Both the position numbers and the translations under genes were made by a program. Shown here in pieces: positions 1 through 10,835 of a DNA stretch of 64,000 bases. Position 1 is the stretch's first letter. Each line of letters starts with the position of its first letter. Under the pieces are notes generated by a model. The model saw only the letters and a program-made list of their open reading frames with translations. It did no database searches and was not told where the DNA came from. Source of the stretch: Heterobilharzia americana (taxonomy: Eukaryota > Platyhelminthes > Trematoda > Strigeidida > Schistosomatidae); the NCBI GenBank assembly GCA_944470555.2, contig OX104127.1:133859113-133923112 (forward strand), read 5' to 3'.

Positions 1-2020
1 GGTTTTGTAAGGTATGCATATGTTCGCATCTCTTGAAAGCTTCCAATTCACAAATGCAGGTTAGCCAATGTTCATGACCCGAATTTATTTCGATACTCTC
101 TGATTCTGTTGGGATGGTTATGTATTCATCTAGTTCAATCCACTGTTATACTCTAGTGATATCAAAGTTTAATTTCTCTACAAGTTAACTTTTTCATGGT
201 AAAATAGTTTACGTTGTACATAAAAACCGAAGCTTAAGATTCGGTTACACTACCAGAATCTTCTCCAGATGAGCTTCGGTAATTAAACAGCTTACTGTAC
301 ACTGCCAAGTGAAATATAATATGTACTTCACATAGTTGGAATTTATTTTTCAGCTAACCGTTGACTACATGATGAAATACCTTTTAACTATTGTAGTCAT
401 GTATTACCTTCTTATGATTCTTTTAGTATAGCCATTTAGAAAAATAATGTATGGAAATAATGCAAATCACAATCCCAGACTGATAATTCCTGTGTGTTTA
501 ACCTTCATTTATCTTGAGAATCATTCAACACTGTAAAATTGTTAATTGTATCCGACGAATTCGAATAGTAGGCTTGTAGAGAATATCGGTTTAAACTACT
601 TGGTCTGAGTATTGAGCTACATTCCGCCAACTGCAGTTTTAATGGTAAAACATCATCGCTAACACTCAAATGATACCATTGGGTCAAAGTCTAATGCAAG
701 AAACTGGTGCGCATTGCTCAGTTTCATTAAACTACTAAAAGTAATGAATTTGAACAGTAAGATTTTCGACATTATTATACAATCAGCTTTATTTAGGTTC
801 TGGGAGAAGGTATGGAGACCACACTTGCAGTGATCCGTCATTCGATCTGAGATGACAATTTATAGTACACTGGAGATTGATATTTTACCAGTTATATGTT
901 AATTTACCATTCATTTTATTCGCTAATCAAGGTCAGCCGTAATTATTCTTAACAAAATCTAACGAATTTTTCGTCACAGTGATTATCCCTATAATGAAGG
1001 ATTGAAGTGTTTGTCTATCCAGAGTGTGGGTTGTTAGAAATACCGGTTAGCATCAAATGAATACCTTGTATTCTAGTCTTCAGTGGTCATTGATATTACG
1101 CGCTAATAAGCACTTACATAATAAAGCATTATGTACCAAATCACGTTTACGAATAAGAAGAAAATGAATTCCTCTCATTTAACAGGTGATATGGTTTTTT
1201 CTTTTATCAGTTGTACTCCCCATTAAGATGGTATGAAAGTTTATCTCTTGCAAATGAAAAGCCAGATTCACCTCTAATACGTTTGTTTTTCTTCAGTTTT
1301 CATGTGGAAGTTTAAAGTTTTCGGAAAAAGTAATTAAATTATTTGAACTGAACACTTTTTTTGAATGAATATGTTTTATTTGAATAGTCTAGATAAAAAG
1401 TTCATTTGATTGATTAGTTTATCTACCATTCCTTGTAGCAATACGGTCAATTTAAGGTTCGTCACCTACAAAGACGCCTATTATATGTCATTTTCTATTT
1501 TGAAACACTTCAGTAGGATATAGTATTACCTTAGTGAAATCAAAACAAACTGTCCTTAAATTAAGAGAAAGTAGATGATTACTGAATTACTCATCGACAC
1601 TTTGTGTATGTAACTAGTATTTCGGTACTCATGCAAGCGTAATTCTACTCTGTTGAAATTCAAGTCTAAAAGCCAACAAACTTATTACCACTACAATAGA
1701 AAAACAGAGTGAATCAAATAGTGACACCGACCAAATCTATTTCTGTCAAAACTTACGTATTTAAAAGAGTCATTAAAGGGACATCAGAATGTACTTATCA
1801 TATTAGTAAATAAGTAAGTCGAATAATTTTTAAGACATCGTGCAATTCCAAGAAGCTTTTCCATCTCAAAAGTACTGGAAACCAAGTGAAGCTCGTCAAC
1901 AACTTTTTTTTAGGAGCAAATACTAATTCTGAAGAAAGACAACAGTTTACATGGGTACAGCTTGTATCAACATTTATTATCACGAAACAAATATACTGTT
2001 GTACGAAATGTATTTCTGTG
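1..2020. other. AT-rich non-coding stretch
   Basis: I see no gene, repeat family or RNA that I can support here. The open frames are short, start at arbitrary ATGs and carry no recognisable motif. It is probably intronic or intergenic sequence. Confidence 0.5.
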
Positions 2021-2022
2021 TC

Positions 2023-2025
<3 letters not shown>

Positions 2026-2060
<35 letters not shown>
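2026..2060. repeat. (AAT)n microsatellite
   Basis: An uninterrupted trinucleotide run that forms the tail of the repeat beside it. Such short tandem tails are usual at the 3' ends of RTE-type and other target-primed elements. Confidence 0.85.
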
Positions 2061-2585
2061 CGCTTTATTCCAAACAATATGCATGACATTACGTAATTCC
2101 CAGCGTGTAATTTTTTAACAACTTCACTCCCAGAACAATACTTTCAGATGAAACGGTTATTGCATCGGAATGATGTTAACAATCACAGTATTCAAGGCAA
2201 TAATATGAAACAGCCAGTTGGTTCTGGATGGCCGTCTGGTCCATAATGATGAACCAATAGAAATGCAAGCGTAATTTTAGTGGTGGTAATTCATTCAGAC
2301 GGTGCAAAAATCTGTAACTCAAGTTAAGCATCTAACTGATAGAAACATAATGCACTCTTTTACACCGAAAATTCCATCTCCGTATGACGTTACGTTTTTT
2401 CGCTGATTTGTTATTGACTCAAGAAATGGAGAATTGAAAACAGTTTTAAAATGTGCCAGAGTACATGACACGTTCAAAGGACATATTTAAATGATTAAAA
2501 CAAATTGAAAAGAAAGAATATGATGAAAAATGTTTAATGGATAAATTAGGTAGCCCAAGGCTCAAGCAGGCTGCCGTATCATGTC
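2026..2585 (-). repeat. Unclassified interspersed repeat, copy 1, with (AAT)n tail
   Basis: This copy reads on the minus strand and ends in the (AAT)n run at 2026-2060, just after the motif GGAATAAAGCGATTATT. About 550 bp align by eye with 45960-46520 (+): shared blocks include CCATTTCTTGAGT, a TTTTTCGGTGT-like block, GTATTGTTCTG and the AATAAAGCG tail. On the strand opposite to the tail (+ here, 2495-2580) a coding-like motif can be read (KQIEKKEYDE, then LGSPRLKQAA). Related versions occur antisense to the tail at 23850-24030 and 45985-46140. The tail resembles that of non-LTR elements, but I cannot name the family. Confidence 0.5.
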
Positions 2586-3545
2586 TTACTTCTATTCTAA
2601 CAACAACATGCTTATCTTGATAAAAAAACGAAACATATTAAACTAAACCATGAAGCAAACTTCTTGACTGGTGTAATTCGGTAACTGGATTACTATTTTA
2701 TAGCAAGCGGAAACTAAACTCAGACTTCATGATCTATCTAAGACCACAGATATAGTTTACGGCACTCGTCACACAAATTTCTAAAATCCAGCTAATCTCT
2801 GCCGCTTAATCAGTCATGGAACAAAAGCATTTCAGTAAAACAAATACTCAGATGAAATTCAAACAGATAACTGCTTGCTTTTGAAAAACCTGGTGGGCAG
2901 TTTATTGTTGGAAAAATATCTCATACCTACGTCAAAGGCGTTAGATAAGATCAAGATGGTTAAAAGATTGAAGCTATGCGACTACTACTCAGTTATCCTG
3001 TTTGCCTATTAGATGAAGATGAAGTAGGACATTGAATTGAGTAAAGACTCACTGATACTTGACACATTTAATTCACTTGAATTGAGTCGAGAAACTGTAT
3101 GGTTAATCAACCTGAGTTTTCTGGAATAAAATAAACATGTTTATACCTTTGGTCATTTCATGAGCATCAAAAAGGTTTAGTTAATGAGTTAAGCAAAACT
3201 TCATCTATAACTATTCGTGTGTCATCGGTTTATCACCGCTGGTGTTCACCATACTGCCGTGTGTGCTTAATGTTTAACTCAAGGTTAAAAATAGTACATG
3301 TGAGAATATCGATTAAGACTACGCTCAGGATTACTTATTCCGTACACTGTTCGAAAGAAATACCAGTTGCGCCACATTAAGCCTGAATGACAATATACCG
3401 AATACCGGCAGTGATTCATTGTTCGAGGTCATAAGTGTCTAAATGTAAAGGGACCAGGTTAGTAGACACAATTCATGAATAGATAATTGATAAGCGCTTT
3501 TTCTTTTTATCCGTTTATATCTTTGTAATGATTTTATAACTTCTC
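2586..3545. other. Non-coding stretch before the CR1-like remnant
   Basis: No supported gene. An upstream continuation of the CR1-like element starting near 3546 (endonuclease or N-terminal RT) was looked for in all frames and not recognised, so it is lost or too decayed. Confidence 0.4.
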
Positions 3546-4830
3546 ATGTCGATCAAGAAGCCTTATACGATTGTCTCAAAGGAAGGCGTGGCAGGTAAAT
3601 ACACCATCCTGTTGAAAGCTCTCTGTTTGAATACTCATAAGGAAGTTAGAGTCTACAGTCAAGTATCAAATAGATTGTGTACGTCAGGTGGTGTCCGTCA
3701 AGAATATCTACTCTCTGCATTCTCATTTCATTTTTCCATAGACGTACTAATGGAGAACTCCTTCTCGTTTCAGTTCACAATGTTTGACCTTATCACAGAA
3801 GTCTTTTCGGTAGACCTATCGAAGGTAAATGAAATATCCCTTTTAAATGAATATGCTGACAGAATGCAGTGTCTTTCGTACACCATGTTTGTCAGTTTAG
3901 GGATTTTTGAGATCCGCTTCTCACTACCCAAACGCAAATTGTAGGTCTGCTGCAGTGTCTCTTCTAGTAATGGGGGGTATCCATTAGCCGCTACACCTAC
4001 ACTATAAGTCAGGTCAGATTTGTTTATTTGATACACAGCGCACAGGGATACAGCACGATTTATTTATTTGTTTATGTATTATCGAGTAAATAATACTGTA
4101 TCACTATGCGCTATATATCAAATAAAGAAATCTGATGTGGAATTGAATTCTACCATCCATGAAGCGCTAGTCATCAACACGAAAACAAATCAGCTGCTTG
4201 ACTCCTGCTGACCTTTGCCACTTATCACGCTACTGTCACCTCGGTTTGACCATTGACAGCCGAGTTTATTACACTGCAGTTTGCCCTATCCTACTATCTA
4301 ACTGTGTAAAATAACTTGGAATGACAGAGGATTTGAGAAGGCTCAGATTACGATTGTCTTCGTACCATAGGCCGTATATCATTGTGCCAGCACATCAACA
4401 ATGTCGATTCCAAGTGTACAGTTATAAGCAGAAAAGGAAAGTCACTTCATGTTGTTGTGGACTTTTATGGACTCAGGTGCCTGGGATATATGAAATGTAT
4501 GCTCGGCCACTATCTACCTCATCGCATCATATTAGCTGCAGTAGGTATATTCAGGAAGAAAGTTCATGAAGGTTTGGACTTGGTGTGAGCCGGTCAAAAT
4601 TCATAAGACAACTGATATCGTTAATTGGAGACTGTAAGTTATATGGTTTTGAATCGGTATCAGTGGTGCAGATGCATCCTCACAATATCTCCATCCTTAA
4701 TATCGAATTCTATTTCGATATTGTTTTATTCGTTGTTTTTCTACCTTTTTTGATGAATATCATGCTTATTTCTATCTTTCATCCGCATCCCCACTTCCTT
4801 GATGAGATGGTATAAGTGTGCCTAACTGAC
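3546..4830 (+). pseudogene. Decayed CR1-like non-LTR retrotransposon: RT and C-terminal region
   Basis: The frame at 3546-3944 carries a worn reverse transcriptase palm. A GVRQ motif is followed by SAFSFHFSIDVLME, matching the usual GVRQGCPLSPFLFNFxIDVLME of CR1/SR1-like elements, and then EYADRMQ...IFEIRFS. The catalytic YADD is not intact. After a foldback insertion at 4015-4134 the C-terminal part resumes in other frames: DSRVYYTAV at about 4255, DLRRL at 4333, GKSLHVVVDFYGLRCLGYMKCML at about 4430-4510, FRKKVHEG near 4555 and NRYQWCRC near 4650. Stops and frame changes throughout show a dead copy. It lies about 400 bp before the terminal exon, presumably in its last intron. The clade is CR1/Jockey-like by motif; the exact schistosome family is not certain. 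Confidence 0.75.
4015..4134. mobile_element. Foldback (MITE-like) insertion inside the CR1-like pseudogene
   Basis: Two arms of about 40 bp are inverted copies of each other. The left arm begins CAGATTTGTTTATTTGATA and the right arm, reverse-complemented, reads CAGATTTCTTTATTTGATA. Both continue into CAGCGCACAGGGATACAG and its relative. About 40 bp lie between them. The coding-like CR1 sequence is interrupted exactly here and resumes beyond, so this is a nested insertion. No transposase is encoded. The arms extend to the tips like terminal inverted repeats, but I could not settle the target-site duplication. Confidence 0.55.
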
Positions 4831-5192
4831 CTATTCAGTAGTATTGCGAGGTCCCAAGTCGGTACAAACTAAGTGACCTCAAGCTACAGCAAGTGCTTTA
4901 GCTTCAGACTGCTTATTATCTGTCGAGTTGTCACCAGTGTATCGAAACCTATGTTCCGTTTCCAGTGGCTTTGAAACACAGAAGAACATTGTATATCTTG
5001 TGTGTTTGATGTCTTTTCACTCTGATTATTAAGGTGTTGCTAGGCTCATGAAAAACAAGTATCACCTGCAAATATACAAGAGTAATTTTCATGCATAACA
5101 AAACTATGTATAAATATGTAATTATTTTTTATAAACCAATTAAAAGTGTTAAAGTTATACTTTCATTTTTATTTCCAATACATCTATTTTAG

Positions 5193-5380
5193 TACTTCTT
5201 GGTGTCATATTGATAGTTTTAATTGGTGTATTAATCTATTATTGTCGTCTACGGCATAGACGTTATGAATGTGCCTATGATACTGAAGAAGCTCTTGGAA
5301 ATAATTTCACGTCCGCTGAACATGCTCTACAACAAAAATATCATAATCATCCTGATGTTAAAGCAGAATTGTATATTTAA
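5193..5380 (+). CDS. Terminal exon of a single-pass membrane protein with a glycophorin C/Caspr/neurexin-type tail
   Basis: A polypyrimidine-rich acceptor ending in TTTTAG (5192) opens a frame of 61 codons to the stop TAA at 5378-5380. The exon starts with two bases of a split codon. Residues 1-16 form a hydrophobic membrane helix (LLGVILIVLIGVLIYY) with a basic stop-transfer CRLRHRR after it. The tail then reads YECAYDTEEALG, resembling the protein 4.1-binding segment RHKGxYxTxEAxG of glycophorin C and Caspr proteins. FTSAEHALQ matches the next block of glycophorin C. The protein ends KAELYI, a class II PDZ ligand comparable with the EYFI ends of that group. Such tails link adhesion receptors to 4.1/FERM proteins and MAGUK scaffolds under the membrane. 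The ectodomain exons are not recognised here; long introns are normal in schistosomes. Neurexin IV/Caspr-like is most likely; syndecan-like is possible. Confidence 0.7.
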
Positions 5381-5690
5381 CTAATCACTATTTCATATAG
5401 TAATAATAAGGATTCAAACGTTTACTCCTGCTGAGGATGAAGAATAATATTTCCCGACATATAAAGAAGACTATTTCATTGATATTCCAGTAATTTTGAA
5501 CCATAGTAAAAATAATAAATCAATATTTGTATATTTTGTTATCTATCATGTATATATAATACATATTTTAAATCTAATCGACTCAGAAATCAATATTTCA
5601 CATTGTATAGACAATTTTCTATTTTTAGTATTCTGCTAAATAAACATTACTATCTCAATCAATTTAAATGTACAAATAAATTCAATCTCT
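5381..5690 (+). other. Probable 3'UTR with poly(A) signals
   Basis: AT-rich sequence after the stop codon of the terminal exon. AATAAA hexamers occur at 5514-5519, 5639-5644 and 5675-5680. The first would give a 3'UTR of about 150 nt, the later ones about 280-320 nt. Which one is used cannot be told from sequence alone. Confidence 0.5.
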
Positions 5691-6477
5691 ATCCCTTTAT
5701 TCATTACTTCTTGTGTCAAAGTTGTACAGAATATAGACTGTCTAATATATCTTGATAAGATGTTGTCTTTTTTATACTGAAGAAAAATGAAACTACACAT
5801 TTAAATCTACACATATTGGTTAAAAAGGTTATTATATTGGACATTGAACAGAACAAATGACAATAATGATTGTTCCTTAGATTTTTCTCTTGATAAAGCT
5901 TTTAAATTATCAATGATACTTACTGAAGTACCTTTTAATTTTCAACTTGATCACTTTCACTTTTTAAAATTGGTACAAATTATTTTTTTGTCTATTAGCT
6001 GTATATTGTTCATATATTAGATATTTAAGATAATTTTTTTAAAATGGAGACTGAATTAAATTTTCAATATAGACAAAATAAATTATAATTTTTAGGATTA
6101 TAAGAATAATTAACCTTGTAGTTTTGATTGATAAAAACTATTATTTTACTCTTTTTCCATTGAATTATGATTACTCTGAGTTTTGATTTTTTTTTGTATT
6201 ACAATGGGTTTTTCTTTCTTCTTTCACACTTGTTGCCAGCTGACATAAAGAACGTTTTTAAGCACTTCACCTAATTCAGATGATTGATAACTTGTATGCA
6301 TTGTTGTTTAGTAATCTATAAATATAATTGATCAGTCCTAAATGATGGACAGATATTGGAAATCTTAAAACGAATCGTCTTGTTTCTTCAACTGTGACTG
6401 CGCCTTTGACAGACCTCAACAAAAAGATGTATCTGTCTCCAATCTTGACTCATAAAAATCTGTGTTTATTTGTCTGG
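5691..6477. other. Very AT-rich non-coding stretch
   Basis: No gene or named repeat seen. Composition is poly-T and poly-A rich and compatible with intergenic DNA after the poly(A) sites of the exon upstream. Confidence 0.4.
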
Positions 6478-6790
6478 TCATCATGAAGCTCTTCTCATTC
6501 TTGGTGTTATTGTGTTCTCTGAGCTGGGTTGTTTAGTCATGGAGCTTTTATCGTCATTCTAGACGACACATTCAGCACTAACTTCATTATAAAGTGAGCA
6601 AGCTAGTAAATCAGTAACAGAGAGATACTGATAACTCACTTCATACTGAAGTTAGTGCTGAAGAAGTCTTCTAAAAAGACGACAAAAGCTTCACAACTAG
6701 ACAAGCCATCTCACAGAACATAGTGCAACTAACACCATCCACTTGAGCTGCAAATACTCTTCATCATTTCTTCTCATTCTTCTTCATCAT
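6478..6790. repeat. Large imperfect palindrome with Penelope-type hammerhead relics
   Basis: A left arm (about 6478-6600) and right arm (about 6636-6790) are reverse complements over roughly 110 bp, separated by about 36 bp. Read on the + strand, the right arm contains CTGAAGA (CUGANGA core), a stem II hairpin GTCTTCTAAAAAGAC, then AAAAGCTTC. The left arm, read on the minus strand, has the matching CTGAATG, GTCGTCTAGAATGACGA and AAAAGCTC. A short AGCU stem III is what hammerheads of Penelope-like elements show. Both cores carry changes (for example GAAA to AAAA), so activity is unlikely. It could be an inverted pair of Penelope-like termini. Confidence 0.5.
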
Positions 6791-7481
6791 CTTCACCTAG
6801 CAGTGTAAGTTGAGCTATGAATCGGTCAACTGACCACCACTTCACCACTCCTCAATCCATTTTCCCAACTTAAACATTCAAAAACCAATAATACTCACTG
6901 ATCCTTCCAAATCCTACGTTTATCCCCTGTAGCTGTGCCGATGAACGTGAGATGCTGATGAATTGTAAACTTTATCTTTTATACACGCATTTCATTTGTG
7001 CTTCAACTTGCATATATGCACAAACGTTGTCCAAGCTTTATATAACCATTCCGACCAGGTCTGATGTAATTTTCCAAGTAATTGAAGTGACCAACATAAA
7101 CAATCACTTTATTGCTGATCTGCGATATAGCAGTTTCCCGATGGTCATGTGAAAAGCATATTCTAAGTGTCGTCCAAGTAGAAGTATCTAGCATGTGTAT
7201 AATACCGCAGAAATGTGATATCTTCAAATTTACTGATTTTGAGCCAATTTACACGGTCGATACTACTCAATAACACTGTCGTACACCATTTCACAAGGTC
7301 AACTAACATAAAAACTTGATATGGCTTACGGTGTGATGAAACATTACCAAGTAGGCAGCCTTCAGCCAAGTGTTTTTTAGGTACTGCATCCAATTGTCAA
7401 TACTACAATAAATATTCCAACCAATATGACCCATTTAAACATTTAGGGAAATAAACATCGGTATAACTTAGCTCTTTATCT
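6791..7481. other. Non-coding stretch
   Basis: Low-complexity CATCATCTTC-type sequence near 6760-6800, then ordinary AT-rich DNA. The overlapping short open frames near 6950-7390 show no domain or motif. Confidence 0.35.
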
Positions 7482-7585
7482 TCTAGGACGAAACAGCTGT
7501 CCATTGCTCCTAAGTTTTCAGTGGCCAGTCGGTGGTGGATACGAACTTGAAATCAATAAGTTCCACCAGACCTCTAAATCGATAT
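7482..7585 (+). repeat. SINE-A, 3' fragment starting inside the hammerhead
   Basis: It begins at CTAGGACGAAACAGCTGTCC, the 3' half of stem II plus GAAA and stem III of the SINE-A hammerhead, and continues through the SINE-A 3' end (GATACGAACTTGAAATCAATAA). The tRNA-like and upstream parts are missing. Confidence 0.7.
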
Positions 7586-7619
7586 CCCATCCACTGCTCA
7601 TCATCAACATGTTTCTGGA

Positions 7620-7932
7620 CGAGATTCCCTAAAGTTCGAGGGTGAAGTCGTAACTAGTGACATAGGTCAAGTCGGACAGGAAGAAAATTACTTAACAGTG
7701 GCGTTGAGTGAAGTAGGAAAATAGTGAGCACTCAGTTTCAACCCAGTGTATCAATGGTAAAGTGCTTTCCACAAAAACCTGAGAGTCCTGTGTTCCGCTT
7801 CTTGTCACGTCATGGGTACACACTACGGAGGAGTTCCTTTCTAGAATGGCAAAGCTCTCCAGCGCTCGCAGACCCTCAATTGTTCTTTAATTGATGTCAG
7901 TCAGTTCGTGATGAATACTTACTTGAAATCTT
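7620..7932 (+). repeat. SINE-A, diverged near-full copy
   Basis: It has the ordered SINE-A blocks: GAAGTCGTAACTAGTG, a shortened middle, A box TATCAATGGTAA, a worn B box, a worn hammerhead region (TAGAATGGCAAAGCTCTCCAGCGCTC) and the 3' block TTGATGTCAGT...GATGAATAC. It has drifted strongly and the ribozyme core is not intact. Confidence 0.65.
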
Positions 7933-9708
7933 CATGGCATGTTTGTGTCTTTCATTTCGAATCATGATGGAGTTCTCACTGATGCATCCTTTGCTAGCTT
8001 TAAAACCTGATTTGTTTCATTGCCTTTTCTAATATCAACCTACATTCAGCTGCATGCAGTAATGCATCAAAGGGTTTCATTTATTGTAAACCGCTGTGTT
8101 TTCATTATGGTTATAATTGAAGGATCTTGTCCTCTTTGTGAAATGAAATGCTAAAGACAAACTTTAAGTGGCTCTGCTTTATGAATATCGATATTTTGCG
8201 CCGAGAGTAGTTACTTAAATTGAACGGGAAGATACAGATGGAGATTAGTCAAGTGAATATGCTTAAGATAACTGAACTGCACTAACAGGCTGATCAAGAA
8301 ACCACTCAGTTTCCACTATTGACAGTTTATAATTCCAGCAACACCACGGAAAAAACTCATCCACATGTGGAAATAGATAGATTATATTTCGTTAGGATTT
8401 AGCATAATTTCACAGCAAAAGTTGGTTAGTTATCGGTTCGAAATCTTGTTAAGAAATATTAAAAGATATCCAGTCAATGAAATTTAGCCTCCTGAAATCT
8501 AAGTATTATTTTCCTCAACAACTGACTTTATCTCCATATTGACGTCTATCAGAAGTGGATTTCATGAAATCATAGCTGCATAAAGTAGTTGTAAATTAGG
8601 AAGAAAGACAATGAGACCACATTATTGTAATGTGAACCCTACAGATTGTTCACACATTTACTTTAGTGAACGCTCAAATCCGAGGCAAAGAAATGAAAAT
8701 CTAGAAAAGGAAGCACAATACTTCTTTACCTAGCAAGCTAACTCTACGAAAGCTTTGAATCTTAAAAATATTACTTACATTATTCAACTGATAGTGATAG
8801 CAAGAAGAATCTGCCCAGATGAAACTCCACGGAGTAGTGGAAATGTTATCTTCAACCACTCGAAAGAAACCACTATTCATAAAGCTGCAATTTAATAGTG
8901 ATATACTTAGTGAGATTCTATCCCACAGATTGTCGAGAACCATATAAAGAACATTTTATGCAGTTAATCTCTGTCTATCGTTTTCTAGTCGACGATTTAC
9001 TTCGTATCAAACGAAGGACAAGCTGTCTAGTCTCGCTACTTCCGTGTGTATTTGCTAGCTTAATTGCTTCTGTGGAGACAGTTATATCGGGCGTAAGACT
9101 AGGCAACTAAAATAACGTATTACCAAATACCTACATTCGTGGCTGGGTAAATGACAGGTTAAATCTACAAGAAGCTCTATCTTGTTGCATCCGGTTGACA
9201 GAGATCACATAGTGGGTAAGACGAGAGCGTTTAAAATGATTTACTACATTCTATCGATGGAGTTCAAATCTGCCCTTTTACATAAACGTGAGGCTATAAG
9301 AATCTGATTCAGCAGTCCAAATCCCAGTATCCAGAAGAAATTTGTACAGCCTTTATCCCTACCTTGGTCAAGGAGAACCTAGTGAATGATCTTACATATG
9401 GATTTTAAAATATTTTTCTCCTTCTTTTTATTCTCGTTTCCTTTTTTCACCCCTTTCATACCACTACTATATTCGCATTCAAATCTTATCTATTCACCGC
9501 CATCATCCTCCAGTATCACACAACCTTATTGTCCTGTTTTAGTCTTTGATCAGCTTTGTCTGTCTGTCTGTTTGAACACTTTTTTACATTGTCGTTATCC
9601 AGGACTGAAGTGAAGCTATGACTCAGAATTACTCGTGCCTAGACTAGTATAACTGAAGTACAAACAGCTAAACATCTACCAGAATTCTATCTGGAGATTT
9701 ATCATTTG
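7933..9708. other. Non-coding stretch
   Basis: No gene supported. Short open frames at 8701-8943 (-) and 8898-9110 (+) have no recognisable motif and no convincing splice context. Confidence 0.35.
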
Positions 9709-10128
9709 ATTTTAGGTTGGAATTCATCATGGAATGATAGTAGTTGGAGGAACACTGGAAACCTGGAAGTACTGGACAGCTGTTTCGTCCTCGTATGTAA
9801 CTCCTCAGCTATGCACATTCAATACATCATCGTTCCAATGAGAAGTCGTGACTAGTGGAGTCATCCAAATCGAACATGAGAACAGTTACTCAACGACAAC
9901 ATTGGACTTAGGCCGCGCTATATGATGAACTGGCAGAAGTAGGAAATATAGACCACTTCATTCTGACCCGGTGCCGGCTATGAAACCTAAAGGTCCTGAG
10001 TTCGATCGCTGGCGGCGGGGGTGCTCAGTGGTAATGAGTCGTATACTAGAACGAACTAGCTATCCAGAGCTGCCAGATTTTCATTGTTCCTCCAAATGAT
10101 TTCAGTCCATGATGAACTCCAAACTAAA
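9709..10128. repeat. SINE-A head-to-head inverted pair
   Basis: A 3'-terminal fragment on the minus strand (9709-9817, including GGACAGCTGTTTCGTCC) faces a longer + copy (about 9832-10128) beginning at the block ATGAGAAGTCGTGACTAGTGG. The + copy keeps the SINE order: ACTCAACGACAACATTGG, GCCGCGCTATATGATGAACTGG, B box GAGTTCGATCGC and the 3' block CAGTCCATGATGAA. Its hammerhead is degraded (TAATGAGTCGTATACTAGAACGAAC). Confidence 0.75.
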
Positions 10129-10835
10129 TAATAATATCCTGACTTGCCATATGCAACCAATTACATACTACTGAAGAGGTAAACAGCTTGATAGATGATA
10201 AGTTCAACATAAGGCTGAATCAAGCAGGTGATTGCAGCCAATAAATTTTAACAATATCAAATTGTTCCCATCTATGTGTCTATGACGACTGTAGAAATAG
10301 GACATTTGTGTTTGTAAACAATGACTGCAAAGTCGTAGTGGTTCATATGAAACAAAGAAAATGGATTGGAAATTTTTTCGCTATTATTAGAAATCTTGAC
10401 ATGTTTTCAATTACACAAACATCTGTATGGCTTTCATCGTTATACTATCAAGAAGTCAAGGTTTTCAAATAGTTTGTTATTTGGAAATGTTTTCCTTTAT
10501 TTCAATTTCCTACCTGAATCCTGGTAAAAGACGATTGTATGATAATCTAAATTATCCACTCTTATACCTCGTTTCATAAACTAGATGACCCTTTAAAGAA
10601 ACCTACCCATCGTCTGATGCGCTGTTATTAATTAGGAATCAATATCATATTTCAGTATAATAGTGGTCTTCTTAATCGTGTTGTAACTTATTTATAGTAC
10701 TCAGTCTTTTATTCAAATTACAGAATACCTGTAATAGCCTAAAACTGTTACTGAGCTGAAAAACGCTTCGAATTTTTTCACCAAGTTGAATTTAGATTTA
10801 ATCGGTGACCTATCCCTCCAGCTAACAATATACAA
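10129..10835. other. Non-coding stretch
   Basis: AT-rich; nothing recognised. Confidence 0.35.

Noticed and set aside
8701..9110. Overlapping open frames of 70-80 codons on both strands
   Set aside because: No motif, no convincing splice sites or start context, and comparable lengths occur by chance in this window.
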